Shown piece by piece: positions 38,001-51,132 of a DNA stretch of 64,000 nucleotides. Source of the DNA: Cyanoderma ruficeps (Eukaryota > Chordata > Aves > Passeriformes > Timaliidae); contig VZDJ01007747.1 of the NCBI GenBank assembly GCA_008694505.1, forward strand, positions 13,299,947 to 13,363,946, written 5' to 3'. Made by a program: the position numbers and the translations under genes. Position 1 is the stretch's first letter; each line of letters starts with the position of its first letter. Below the pieces are notes generated by a model. It was given only the letters and a program-made list of their open reading frames with translations. It was not told where the DNA came from and made no database searches.

Positions 38001-39400
38001 AGGGTATACACAGATACATTTATTTTATGGGTTTATGTCTTATGTTTGACACATAAGCACATGAAATTTAGATCACTTAAGAACTTGGGCTGAATCCTGT
38101 CTTAATGTCTGAATTTCAGATAAACATCTCTGAGTATGCTTTTTCTCCAATTCTTGGTGGAAAAAAAGCCAGAACTTTAGCAGAACAGCATAATCCTGTA
38201 CAGGACATACGGATGTCTTCAGATTAATTATAGAATACAGACTTGAGATTTGCAAACTCTGAGCTGTACTAGGTCAAAAGGATCTGTACTCAGAGTTTCC
38301 TTCTCTTCCTCTTTTGCCCTCTTTTCTTCTGAATTAACCTCTGTTCCTGGAATAGCCACCTAATCCCTCTGTACCACAGGATCCTTTTTATTCTGGATCT
38401 CTCTTCTTTCTACTTTTCACTGACCCCTCTTATCTCAGTTTTAATGGCATGGGTTTGAGTATTCTGTATGTCTCAATAAGAGACATTTTCTTTGCCAGAA
38501 TTCATTAGTGTTAACTGTAAATACTGTTCCAGAAAAGGAAAACAATATTTTACTTGACAAATGAATAATTAAATAAATAAATTAAAAATAGTGGAAATGT
38601 ATCAAGGAAAATAAGAAGTTGATGTGTAGCTCCTGCAAAAGACCTCAACACGTTGATGCTACATAAACTAAATTATGCATGGAAAAATAATTTAAAATAT
38701 TATTTAGATTTGGATGTTACATATTATTTATACAATATGTGAATATGTAACATATTGTGCAGCATATAATACATTTTTATATTTAATAAATAGATCGATA
38801 TCTGGAATTGAAGCTAACTTAAAAGGAAAATGAAAATATTGAATACATGCAATTATTGAATACATGAGTTTTTTGTAATGTCATATGCTTTTTCTTATTT
38901 AGGTTTACAAAAAGAAAAAAAATATTTTCATATTCTCCATTACATTTAGACAGTTTGCAGAGCAAAATGTTGTTGCCTTTTCTTGAATGGTATTAATTTG
39001 AAGCTTCTCGAAAAATAAATTGCAGATGAAATGTATCAACCTTCTTAACCTTGGTCTCATTAGTAGATGAGAATATAAAGACCCTGGAAAACACTGACAT
39101 AATACAGAAGAAACTCACATTTTGAACTATAGCCAAAGATATACAAAACAGAACTTGAACGAAAGAGTAATCTTCAAGCAGATTAAAGATTTCTATGGTT
39201 GTTGTAGATTCTTTAGCCAGGACTCTTCATAACACAAAATATGAAATTGTTTAGACTCCATAAACTGTGTTTGGTCAGAATTTCAATCATTCAGTTCTTA
39301 TTTCCCTTCTTGGCTTAGCCACAATTGTTTGGAAAATCCTAGGAAGACTCATTAGCCCCTGTATTTCAGACATAACTTGTTAACACTTTTTCCAGTGTCA
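35025..39400. other. Noncoding stretch with unassigned open frames
   Basis: Open frames at 35367-35591 (+) and 35653-35898 (-) lie in a slightly G+C-richer block but match nothing I know. At 36801-37061 (-) a good acceptor leads into FFPKSFYGHKPLSPMEIIAY, but the following donor (GTTGCA) is weak. An inverted repeat (atgttacatatt / aatatgtaacat) lies at 38714-38753. Confidence 0.4.
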
Positions 39401-39640
39401 AATGAGCTGTCTGCAAAAAGTCAAGGCTGTGTTATTAGCCTTAAGCAGAATTTTATCCAATTGTTGCTAATCTCCTAATTTGTGTTTTGCTAAAAAGGAG
39501 ATGATAAAGGTTTTGATTAATTGGGTTCATGCTTAAATAGGACACTGTTTTCTCCTCTTTGCTGTTTACAGATAATGGTATAGCTGTTTTAATTACAGAT
39601 TAATTGCCATCCACTGACAAAATTCCCTTTTTCCTCACAG
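39401..39640. promoter_or_regulatory. Possible conserved noncoding element
   Basis: This 240-bp stretch has balanced, low-repeat text rich in homeodomain and POU-like cores (attaattgg near 39517, ttaattacag and attaattgcc near 39590-39609), typical of vertebrate developmental enhancers. The call is by texture only; no alignment was possible. Confidence 0.2.
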
Positions 39641-39693
39641 ATCAGCTACTCTAGCTACTCTGTCCTGGCTACCTCTAGGACAATATACTTCTG
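39641..39693 (+). CDS. Weak candidate 53-nt exon
   Basis: A strong acceptor (ccctttttcctcacag) precedes 17 open codons plus two bases (starts ISYSSYSVLATS) and a donor CTG|GTAATA. It would enter in phase 0 and leave with TG. The possible terminal exon at 60904 begins with T, and the exon at 77-177 ends in phase 0, so the three are phase-compatible, but that could easily be chance. No gene is recognised. Confidence 0.18.
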
Positions 39694-42600
39694 GTAATAT
39701 TTCCTGCTTGTTGCCATTTTGGAGAAATATTCCCGTTATCTAAAGAACTGTTTATTCACCATGTGTATTAAATTCCTGTATTTTTTTCTTTATGTTGGAG
39801 TTCTCGGATTCTTAGTTAAACTAAGAATATGTTTATGGGGAAAAGAAGTTCATTTTATATATATATAAAAATAAAGCCATGAATTCTTGTTAGCATAATT
39901 AAAACCTTAATAGTGTAGTTAAGGAATCGTCACTAGTCTAGACCTAATTATTACAGTAAAACAAAGAATAATAATGCACTTAGACTATTTAGGTACATAA
40001 ACAGTTAAAATATTATAAATAATTCAATTAAAATTGTAACAGATTTGCAATTCTAAGCCAGGAGAAATATGATTTTCTTGTTAATGATTTTTCCTTTTTT
40101 CTTTCCTCATTTCAACTTTGGTTATTTATATAACTTTGCTAGCATGCAAACTACTCTTTCTTCACTGGTCCACAAGTGAGACTACATTGAAATTTGATAT
40201 TTATGGTATCTTCTATGTATGTTAGACATTATTTCTTTGTTCTATTTCTCACTCCTAGAACCAGTTATGTCCAGATCTATTCTTTTCTTGTGTTGTTTGT
40301 TTGTTTTTTTTCACTTACTGCTAGTGAGTCCAGAGGTCTCCAGTGTCAAGCCTATGTCCCATCTCTTATCGCCTCATGCCTTTGCTCAAACACACCATTC
40401 CCTCAATCTTCTCAAGGCTCCCAGCACCACGCTTCTCTACACTACATCGCTGTGGGTGGTAAAGTTATCATTTTACCTACAACAACCTTTTGTTACTGCT
40501 ATCTGTATAACACTGTGGCTGTTAAATACACAACTAAACAAAAGTAAATTAAAAATTGACACCTGGTCAGTTGAAGAAATTGCTGTTGCAGCAAGGCCAA
40601 GTAAAATGAAGTGGGCAGGTCAAAAGAAGCTCAGATAGAGCAAGACTGATGAAAAAAGAGAAGTCCTTTCCTTCTCAGAATCTCCTTGTTCATTATCCTC
40701 CACCCTGGTTTTCTGTACAAATGGATTAATAGTAACTTTGCAATGTCTGCAAAAGACCTTGATGCTGCACCTAGTGAAACCCAACAGGACTTTTTTATTT
40801 GTCTTTTTACCCTCTTGTCAAAGAAATAAACAAAATAGCTCCCAAAAAGATCAGGAGAGTCAATGCTGCAGAGCTACTGTACCCTTTCCTCCCAAAGGGA
40901 AACATTAAGCATGCATAATAACCTGTATTTAATCTGGCAATAGTGTTCAGGTTCTGCTCCGACTAGCAATTAATACCAGTCTAAACCCTCACAAAATTCT
41001 TAAACACTCTTCTCTAGTTTCCTTACTAGTTATCACAATTTGTACCACAATATGAAATATTATAGGGTTAGTGGAAAAAATTTTCTGAAGCAAGCCTAGA
41101 TTTGTTTACTTGTTTATGATACATGACATCACAGCAACTGACCAGACGAGACATTTTGAAATATTTATTATCAAAATTCATCTACGACTTTACCTTTTCA
41201 TTCTCCTTGCTTTATCTTTTGAAATGTAAATCAACATCTGAAGATTGATGTGACATTATCATACCTCAGTACTTTTGTTCCCTAATATATATCAAGACCA
41301 AAACATTAAAAGAAAACAACATTAAAAGGGGAAATTAAAAGGATTCCTGCTGAATTACAGGAATGAGTTTTAATGTAAAATTGGCCACCAAACATAGCTA
41401 ATAATATGGTATCTTGAAAAAATAAACATAGAAAAATAACATATTTGAAAATGAACGGTATGGGTTTTTTTTATTTTATTGAACTTATAGTTGGAAATTT
41501 AAAAGCAGGAATCCTAATGAATGTCATATATTAAAACACGCAAAAAGTGTTTTCCATTCTCTTTTGTGTAAATGCAATCTTTATGAATAGGGATACTTGA
41601 ACTCTACTAAGCTCAGAATCATGACTTTAAACCAGAATTACTGACATGAAGTTGTATTTTACAATATATATTTTAAACCTAAAATTTATGGCAAACTCCA
41701 GCCCAAAGAATTATTACTGGTATCTATAAAAAATCTGACTGTGTTTTATTGGCTGTGCCTTCTTGTTTGCAGTAAAGACCAGGTAAATTGCACAAAGACG
41801 TTTCTGTATTTGCAGTAGATAAAATGAGATTTTTAATAACTCTTCAGGATTTGGATGTAAAGGAATATAATCTATGGGGATCTTTGCATAAGTATTTGAA
41901 TTGTTATTAACAATTTCAATTGTATATGCAGATATGAGAAAAGCCATTTATACATCAGGACAGTCACATTCTTCTGTTTAAATTTTCAACTTGCACCATG
42001 ACTTGATTATTTCTCAGCTTTTTCAATACTTGAGACATTATATCAATCAAGAATTAAGAAGAAACATTTGACAAATTGTATACAAATATTGTTACAATTA
42101 ACTATTGTAGGTAAGTTTAGTCTTACAACATCTTTTTCAGTCAAATAATTTGAAATATTTTGGGGAGGCTTGCTATATTATACTTGGACCTGTAAGAGAG
42201 GCTACTTTGACAGATACTTTATCACTAATCTGGAAGATGTGTTTTTAGTCTTTTCCAACTAATTTACAGCACAAAATAGATCTTATCCTATAATAGTAGA
42301 TATTTCTAGTCCAAATATATTTTGATTTTAAAGCTACACAAACCAAAATGAAAGAAGTTTTAGGAAAACTACTTTGAAGAAGGATTTATCCTGTTTGTTT
42401 GTGGTTCATGACTAAATCACTTGAAATACTTCTAATGCTATTTTTCATTTCCCTTAAGGAAACAAAACCATAATATACCTCGGTGGTGCGAGGTGAAAAT
42501 GAAATATTAGTGATAGGAAATTGAGCAGAGCATTACAAGCTGCTCTTGTGGCTGATCAAAAAGCTTCTATTTTTTTGAATTATTACTGTGATATAGAAGA

Positions 42601-44899
42601 TACAGATTGAATTTTAGATGCACAGATTTTTCTTTTTAATTCATGCTCTATAAAGAAAGGTAGTGATAGCGCCTGATATAATTGGCAGATGTCTATAGAA
42701 TATAGTGGGGTACGGACAACTTGTTCAACTCTTAAAGAATGTCTGCTTTTTAAAACAGAAGATACTAGTAAACTTCAAGGCTTACCTAGCCTTTCATTTT
42801 CAACCCTCATCCCTAATTTGGTGAAACCACAGAACACAGACATGGGTATTTAGTGAGCAGCAACAAGCAATGGCACAGGATGAGTGGGATGGGATTGGGC
42901 AAAAGAGGCTGCAAACTCATGGCCAACCACCTGTTAATTACTTTCCAAGCTCATCTCTGCAACCTGCTGTTCCTTCCTGAAAAATACACACTTAAAAGCT
43001 CTTTTCTTGCTGGAGTGCATTATTTAGTGCAGTTATGACACAAAAACTATTATGCTTAAAACAAAATCAGTGAAAAGCCAACACAATTCAACATTTGCAA
43101 TCTACTTTCAACTTTGGGACTATTTAAAAGCAATGTTTTGAAAGTGCTTAGTCTCTGATTGGACTCCCCGACCTTTAATATGGATTTCTTCCCTGAAGAC
43201 TTTTTGTTTCATTAATAAGTATATTTTTTCCTGTATACTTTTTATTCTGTTTACATTACTTTTCACTGCAGTTTAATATTGGAACCATCACATTTTATAG
43301 CCCCATAAAGTTATAAAGGCTATACCAATATCTAGCATAATATTTTCTATGGAAATTATGAAGATTTTCCATTAAGTAAGCCTTCCAAAAAGAGCTTATA
43401 GCGCTGCTCTCCACAGACAGTAATAATAGCAATAATATTTATTTAGCACCAATCATCTAAGATTGGCAAATATTTTGCATGAAGTCCCAGCTTTCTGTTT
43501 GCTTTAGAGTATGCCACTGCATTTTGTCTCAGCAGGAAAAAGAAGGCAACTCAGAGTATTGCTTTTATAGATTCTTTACCAATTGTGAGAATGTAAATTA
43601 TAACCCCCTTGCTGGAATTTGGTCATCAGTCATATCAGGCTTAATATTTGAAAAAATAATTTAAAAACTTTGGGGTGGGACTGAATACTGACACATAGTA
43701 ACACATCACCCTTTACCTTGTGGGACTGTATGCACATGCATTTTTCTTCCCAATTGTTTGAGTCTTCATTTTGTTTTAAGGGAAAATAATATTTGTCTAC
43801 TTTTCTGAGGGTAAAATTAATTGAAAGAATTAAGGTGATCCTGCAGGTGTATATCAACAGTGAGGGTGGGTTTGATGTAAAATGCACAGCTCCAAATAAA
43901 TAGCTTTTCCTTTTTATTATTTGATCAGTATTTTTAGAGTAGAGATCATTTAACTTTGGTGCATATTTCAAAAGTATACATCCACACAATTTGGTATCAA
44001 TACATGTGTTTTACTGCATACAGCAGGGAACTTGAAACTACTTCATAATGAGAAAAAAAATTTCAGACAAAAATAGTCTATCTCCTCTTAGAATGGCTTT
44101 CCTCACATTTTCCTCACAGACAATTGTTAACATTTTTCCTCTTCAAATCAAGTAAAAAAAATATTCAGTTTTAGAGAAAACCCGGTATGACCATGGCTTT
44201 TTTTGTGCTATTTTGGAATGGTTGTGTCATAATACCTTTAATCTAATAATTCCCAATCTTCAGTTTTCTAAAGACGTAGATTTGGAAAGAAACCTCATGC
44301 GGTGTTTGTAATTTCACTAGAACACTCAAGTGAATTTGCAAATTCACAAGATAGCTCAAGTTTGTCCTGCAAGCCAAAAACTGTAGATCTCTTAAATGTA
44401 CCAAGAATGTGGTTGCTGACTTGAAATTGCAAGAATTTAATCCTTTTGTAGTGTGCAAAAAGGAATGCATTGCTAAAATGTCCAGAAGAACCACTTCAAG
44501 CTGTTGTAGTAGGAACAATAGAAATGTCACTTTTCTAGTATTTAAATTTGAAGATTAGAAAGTATAGTCTCTTCTGTAAAAGAAAGAACTGTGTTATAAG
44601 ATTGTTATTTTTTATAACATAGGTAAATGACAAATAAAAATGAAATACCAATATTTGTTGATTGATGTTGTTCCAAGTACATACGTGTTTTCCCCTCTCA
44701 CTTAGTGTTTTATTACAGAATTGTACAGAAATTCTTTCAAAAGCATTTTTATTGTAGAGTTATTGCATGAATATTCAGTTTATTTCACTTAATGTCAGGA
44801 CGATTTTGTTTTTTTAACAAAAAAGGTAAAGATATGACATGGACTCAATAATTAGTGTCATCACTTCACCATAGCTATCAAGATTGTTTTCCTATTTAC
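39694..44899. other. A+T-rich noncoding stretch
   Basis: Overlapping + frames at 40194-40638 are long for the region but Leu/Ser-rich with no recognised domain and no clear splice sites. An 18-bp perfect TA palindrome lies at 39853-39870. Nothing else was identified. Confidence 0.5.
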
Positions 44900-45033
44900 C
44901 TGATATATTACTGCCTCGCATTTTGGTCTGTTTCTCCACCACCACATCAGGGTCCAGTAAACATGGCAGTGCTGTGATCTGTAATGGCTTGGTAACAGGT
45001 AGCACCACAGAATTCGAACCTGTCTGAACCTTC
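44900..45033 (-). CDS. Candidate 134-nt internal coding exon, gene not recognised
   Basis: On the minus strand an acceptor (actgttttcag) leads into one base, 44 open codons and one base, ending at the donor CAG|GTAAAT. The peptide starts KVQTGSNSVVLPVTKPLQ, continues ITALPCLLDPDVVVEKQTK and ends MRGSNIS. Codon choice is strongly coding-like (GTG repeatedly, CTG, CAG, ATC, GAC, GAG), the G+C content is well above the surroundings, and the other frames are closed. No signal peptide, membrane segment or catalytic motif is visible; the Val/Pro/Leu-rich text resembles a linker of a large protein. It would enter after two bases of a codon and leave after one. It could share a transcript with 25290-25376 only through unseen exons, since the phases do not join directly. 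The gene was not identified. Confidence 0.52.
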
Positions 45034-48000
45034 CTGAAAACAGTTTTAGCTTGACAATTGCCTCATGACCTATTGTCTACTCTGATTTAGATTTTTCTTT
45101 ATTTGGTCTAATATGCATCTATTTTTATGTACACTAATACAGTAATAACAAATTACTGGCAAGAAAGAAATACCTATGGCCCTAATCTAAAATGCATGTA
45201 GAAAAATATGTACATGGCAAGATAAAAGAAGCCTCTACTATCATGTGCAGTATGACAGTAGAGGTTGCAGGTCTACAGACAGCTCAGCCATGATCATAAA
45301 ATCACTTCAGCCTTCAGAACTTTGCAAAATCAGTGTTCAGGCTAATTAAGAGAACAAAGAACAAGTATTCAACTCATGTAACATACACCTTATACAGTTA
45401 ATAGAGAGATAATGTGGGTTTGTAGGAAAAGGAGGAAAAGAGCAAAGCATAACAGTAAAGACATAATAGAAAAAATATTAAAATCATGTAAAAAAATCCT
45501 AGGATTGGGACAAAAATATGGTAAACATTATTAGAAAACTTTATCATCTCAGTGAAGAACTTGGGAGGCTGATGACATGCTCTAAACACTTGTCCTGATA
45601 ATGAAGGTGTTGAGTTTAAGAGTAAAAGTAGGGCAGTAGAAGGTTGAGCATTCCACCAAGAAAGAGAAGGGTAACAGAATTCTTCTATTAAACTGGTATG
45701 ACTTTACCTGAAGTAACAGTAAACCGTTGGTTTTACATATAAAATGTGCTTCTCTTGTCCATAATAAGGTTCTGATTGTAAGAAACAAAAGAGAATTTAT
45801 GTGCAATTAACTGATAATACCATTCAGTGCAGTATTTTTACCCTTCATTTTTCCCTAGTGTTCTTTTTCCTGTTCTCCTGTGTTGTTTTTTTTTCTGCCT
45901 TTGCCACTCCACCACTTTATCACATCCATCTACTTTTCAAATTTAAGCTTGGGCCACAAATCTCCTAATGTACACTCCCTCAAGTGTTTATTATCAGCTC
46001 ACTAACCTTTCTTCCATAAAATCCTTCCTTACAAGCTGTTGAAGGTACAAAAGGATTGTGTGAGTCAGGAAGAAGTGGGATTCTCTGATCTTCTGGTTTT
46101 GTTTTTTAATTGCAAATAGATCAGATTAAAAAATGCTTTTTATGCCTTTCTGCCACCTGGATTGCCCACCAGTTGTTTTAATCTCAATAAAGGATGTTGT
46201 TTGTCAATGGTTCCTTCCAAAGTCCACCATGAATGTGCAATAAATGTGTGGCATCTTTCTACATGCCTTTGTGCCTGTGGACTGAGTTCCCCAGGCCTTT
46301 CTTATCTGCAACCTGTGTTCTCCACTACAGTGGCATGCAAACTACTACACTTTTGACATTTCTATGATTACAAGGGTGTTTTTCAGGAAAAGCATTTCAA
46401 ATACATATAGAAATAAAATGGGAAATCGATTTACCTTTGCAAATCTACCTATTACATTATAAGCTTTTCAATAAAGGAGTAAATCTGCATTATTGTGCAC
46501 CAGTATGAAGACATAATCCTGATAAAAGCCTCTATTCTCTGCAGTCATAATAATTCAAGGTTATAAGAACTAAATAGTTTTTCCTCTTTCACACAGGTTT
46601 CTTTTTTTTTAATAATACGAATAATTTACATTTTAAAAAAAAAACACCCCGACCCCACCCCCCCCCTCCAGAAAAAAAAGAAAAGGGATTATTGCTTCTC
46701 TTAAATCAGGGGACATAAAGTGAATAAGAGAAAAGTTAAATTTCTGACATCATTATGCATTGGATTTTTGATGTCTAAATACTGGTTGATCTGCTTATCC
46801 ATTTTCTATGTCTTTGCTCTCTATTATCTTTATTTGCTTTTGTCTCATGAATAGCTGTCTATTGCTCATAAAAATTTAGATTTTATGAAGTTTAATGAAC
46901 CTATAACTTAAACAGGGGTACATTTTTCTGTAAGGCTGCAGGCTACTGGCTAGACAAGCCCATAGACCAGCAGCCACATTTTTTGTGGAATGTCTACGCA
47001 CTTCATTACGCAGCTATTACCTCTGATTTACGTTTGTTCAGGCATGAAGTAGTTCCCGTTACATTTCCTTATATCTCTGCAAGGTATTAGGTTTCTGAAA
47101 ATCCAGGCTCTATGCAGTAGTTGTATTGATTTAAGAAATGGCATGTGTTAAATCAAACCCAGAGGCTACAGCTAGCTGCTGTGTCTTCATGGAGAACTGG
47201 AGGAGAGCCGTTTAGTAATAAATACTCTGAGGAGTTCATTGCCCAAATGCTGGGCCTCTCTAGGAGAGTACTGTGTGTGCCTTTTAGGAAAAGAGGGACA
47301 GAGAGAGAGGATGTGTGGGTGAACCACTGCTCAGGCTACAGAGATTCTGTGTCCCTAGGTGTGGGGCTCCTGTGGAAACCCTGATGGAGAGAAGAACGAG
47401 AAAAGAATCATTGCTGTCTGGGGCAATCACAGACAGAGAACTTCACCTCTGACCCTTGGCAGGCTCGTTCCATCTGCACTGCCCTGGCTGCCTCGTGTTG
47501 GTCTCGTCACCAATGGACAAAGTCAAACAAAACTTGCATTTCCAACAGTCGTGCTCAGCTGCAGAAGAGACACCTTTCAATGCCTGTTGAATGTGTGCCT
47601 CCAAGTACCAGTGTAGCTTTTGACATTGCTCCAAAAAACTCCCTCTGTCACAACATATTTGAGCTTTAAACAATCTAAGACATTCTTCACAACATTTAGA
47701 CCAGGCATACAGCCCTTATAATTAGCCCTTTCTTTTTGAATAAATGAAACTGTATCTTAACTAATCTGCTTCTGGTGAATGTGTTAGTCTCATGAGAAAT
47801 AGAAGAGGAAGAGCTGAAAAGCATATTATAGAAAAAATAAATCATATCATGCCAGAGTGTCATTGTCCCGCTCCTCAGCCATTTTTCACTATCTTCTAGT
47901 GTCATTGTAACCTTCTGTGCAAGGTTAAATGTCACGGTGTGGTTTTATCAAAATAGTAACCTTTCTCACATGTGAAAATTACTATACCATGCACTATACC

Positions 48001-49739
48001 ATATTTCCTGGAGAGATTTGTTACAAAGACACATTAGCACGCTAAAAAGAAAAGCTGAACTGATTTCTACATTTGAATTAAGATGTGTAAATCATATGAA
48101 ATTGTATAAATATCACCATACACTCAGGCCAGAAATTATTTCTGTCAGTATCCCAGGTTTCATTTGGTTTTGAATATGATCCTTTTATTCAACTTTATGT
48201 TTTAAATGACATCAAATTTAGTTTAGCAAGCCAAAGATAATAAATTAGATTATCTTACTTTAATTGACCCCAACATAACAAAATACTTGCAGAGCTGATT
48301 AGTATGGAGAATAGAGAGGATGAGGATCTCCATGAAATGAGAATTGAAGGAGCTATCCAAAACATGCAAGCAAATAGAAGTGTTTGTAAGAGCTTACAGT
48401 ATTTCCTAGCAAAGGAAATAACACCAGAAAGAGCAAGTGCAAGTAAAAGATGCTCCTGAGCAAAGTCTTGTAAGGGATGTCATACCAGAGAACAAAATGT
48501 AGGTAATAATACCCTATTTGACATCACTATGTTACAAATTTGCCTCCACATACAGTTTCATTCCATCCCCTCTCTCTCTCCTTCTTATGGGGAGCTGGGA
48601 TTTTTGGTCACCCTTATTTGCCTGCTGTCCCTACATAAAATTCTGTAGATAAGTACAGAAATATGAAGACCTAGAAAAATCTTTATTTTCCAAATTTAAT
48701 TTCCTTGGATAAAGGCCTTAATCAATTTCCTCATAGATTTTATTTTAATGAAAACCTTCATTTTTAAATTTCTTTTCAAATTTCCTTTCATTCTGGCTTC
48801 CAGATTAGAATTTGATAGCAATGTATATTTCCATTATAGAACCCACAAGGATAGTGTCAAACACAGTCAAAACAAGCTCTTTTTCTCACTAAATTTTACA
48901 TTAATAAGAAGCCCTTCTAGAAAGGAAGAAGTAAATGAAGTATAAATTTCTCTATATCAAATATTATATGCCAGTGTGGGGTGGAGCTGTTCTTTGAAAA
49001 TTCCATGTTCTCAGATGGGAAGAGAATGTTTTGTGCTTCTTGTCTTACTCTCCCCACTGCAGCAAAAGCGTGAATACAGCATTTCTCCTTTACTGCTCCT
49101 CTAGCCAGTGTAGCCTTTCTCCACCCATATTTCTGGCTAATGAGTGCTCTATTCATCCCTTCTGTTATTTTTGTCCTTTATATATCTGCCCAGCTATTGA
49201 TTTTAGCTAATACTTGCACAGATTGTTAAAACATGGAGAGTTGATTTATTTAGCTCTTTATAAAGTGTTCCACACAATGCCATGTGTACTACTTTACCTC
49301 TCAATTATGCTGGAATTCAGTTGTTGTCAGCAACTGAGAGAATAACTAAAATGGATGTTTTACTGGGAAATTTCAAACAACAAACTTAATATAATTTTAA
49401 TATATTTTTTTTCTGAGTGTCCATTTTCATGGAATAATTCTTCTAAATAAAAGAAAGTAGGAATTCCACTAAATCCAAGAATTCTTTCCTGGTGTCAAGT
49501 TTTATAGCTTTTTATTTTATGATTTTAAACATTTAAATTTATTGCTACCATTTTATTCCTTCCTAAATTCTCTTTTTGCCTTTGGATTTTGCAACCTTTA
49601 TAAAGACACAGTGTTCTCACAGCACTTTTCTGTTGTCATTTGGTCAAGGTGTATAGAGTGGAATTTGGGTTTTACACTTTCTCATCCTAAAATATTCTCC
49701 CTCACCTTTTGCCCATTTTTGCTCTTCCACTTTGAAATG
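45034..49739. other. Noncoding stretch with a G+C-richer block at 47.1-47.7 kb
   Basis: Most of this is plain A+T-rich DNA. An A-run/C-run low-complexity patch lies at 46635-46684. At 47100-47680 the text is G+C-richer with overlapping + frames (47145-47384 and 47359-47616); no family was recognised and no splice pair stands out. It could be an old retrocopy, an unknown repeat or an untranslated exon. Confidence 0.4.
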
Positions 49740-50370
49740 AATTTCATTTGCTCATTTACTTTTCCAGTAAAATGATGCCCAGGACTGAGTGCAATATTCC
49801 AGCCTTAGTTGCAGGAGTATTATGCTGTGAATGATGATTATTTCCTCAGACTTTGACACCTCTTTGCATGAAGCCCAAGAGCTCATTGGCCTCCCTTAAT
49901 GCCATATCACTGTATAGATTCATGCCTAATTTTCTGTCCATTATGACCTCCATGGTTCTTTAAGCATTGCTGCTTTCCAGGTTTCTCTCTCCTACCCCAT
50001 AGCTATGTTTTGGCTTATTTTTCTTCATATGTTTTTAGATAGCTTTTTTCCAAATTAAATCTCATTTTGCTCATATATCCATATTTCTAATATTGCTTGG
50101 CCCCTTCTTATTAATTTGTGCCATCAGTAGCGTTTACAGCACCTCCCAATTTAGCATGATATGTGAATTTCATTAACTTGTTTACTCACACTTTCAAATC
50201 ATTAATGAGGTTGTCAAAAAAAGCTCTGGAAAGAACACTGGTCCCTTCAGTGCTACCAGACAGCTCCCCCTCAACTTGATACATGGTTGTGTATCATTAG
50301 CCCTTGTTAGCATCCTTCAGTCACTTTTCAGTCCATATGACAGTGTCCCTATCCAAACAATTTTAATTCA
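49740..50370 (-). mobile_element. Old CR1/L3-like LINE body
   Basis: The + strand follows the reversed text of CR1-superfamily elements: gatgcccaggactgagtgca then atattccag, aagcccaagagctcattggc, ctgtccattatgacc and later ttaatttgtgccatcagtag, aaatcattaatgagg, then aacactggtccc. These blocks occur in the expected order and spacing for a minus-strand copy. Divergence is high, so it is an ancient insertion. The boundaries are approximate. Confidence 0.7.
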
Positions 50371-50504
50371 TTTTGAAGGAGATTTTGAGAGATAGTATAA
50401 TTTGATTTTTTTTTGTGTGTGTGTCTCATGCAAAAATAGTTTTTATCTATTTTCCTTCTTTTTGTACTAAAATAAAAATTTGATCAACAACAAATATATT
50501 TCCT

Positions 50505-50514
50505 CCCCCCCCCC
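50505..50514. repeat. C homopolymer run
   Basis: Ten consecutive C residues; a sequencing-prone low-complexity spot. Confidence 0.9.
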
Positions 50515-51063
50515 AGAAGCAGTCGTTCTGCTAATTTCTAATGATTCCAATATTTTCTAGCTATTCAATGGCCATTTTGCACCTGATATTTATTTCCTTG
50601 ACTCATTCATGTTGAAATTTAAGCTTATGATGTGGTAGGTTCAAGATTATTCACAATTCTATTGCTTGCTTGTTCTTTCAGTAGTATTTCAAGAATGCTC
50701 TAGTTCTCTCTGAATTTGACAGCAAAATAATTACAAATCAGGATTTCCTTTCTTCTATTATCATTCCTTAAAATGCTCATCTGCTACAATCAAGTTGTCT
50801 GTTACAGCATTTCCAAGGCTTCTCTTACTGCCCCCTTTGTCAGTAACTTCATGTATGAGTTGCTTCAAATTTGTCTAGCTTATTTTCTCCCTTTCCTAAT
50901 TGGCAAAAAATACATCTATAGTTTGTGTCACAAAGCTCCCCCATCCACTCTGGACCCTTATTAGGAGTGATGGTGGGGGGTGCATTCTCCCAGTCATATT
51001 TGATTGCTTTCTCTGTAACTGGTGTTTTTAACCAGATTTCTCAGCACTTACAGCTCCCCAGGA

Positions 51064-51132
51064 GTATAGATTCATAGATTATAAAGCTACAAGGGACCAT
51101 TATGATCATCTACTTTGACCTTCTGCACAGTA
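51064..51132 (-). mobile_element. CR1 LINE 3' tail
   Basis: The + strand reads gattcatagattataaagct, then agggaccattatgatcatct and tgaccttctgcacag. This matches the reversed 3' terminus of an older CR1 subfamily ('agggaccattgtgatcatctagtctgacct'). It lies 3' of the CR1 body at 49740-50370 on the + strand, the wrong order for one element, so it is a separate insertion. Confidence 0.8.

Noticed and set aside
40194..40638. Overlapping + frames of 117 and 139 codons
   Set aside because: Two frames open at once over the same DNA suggests a low stop density by chance; no domain or splice pair was found.
49740..51132. Treating the CR1 body and the CR1 tail as one element
   Set aside because: For a minus-strand copy the tail should lie at the lower coordinate; here it lies at the higher one, so they are separate insertions.
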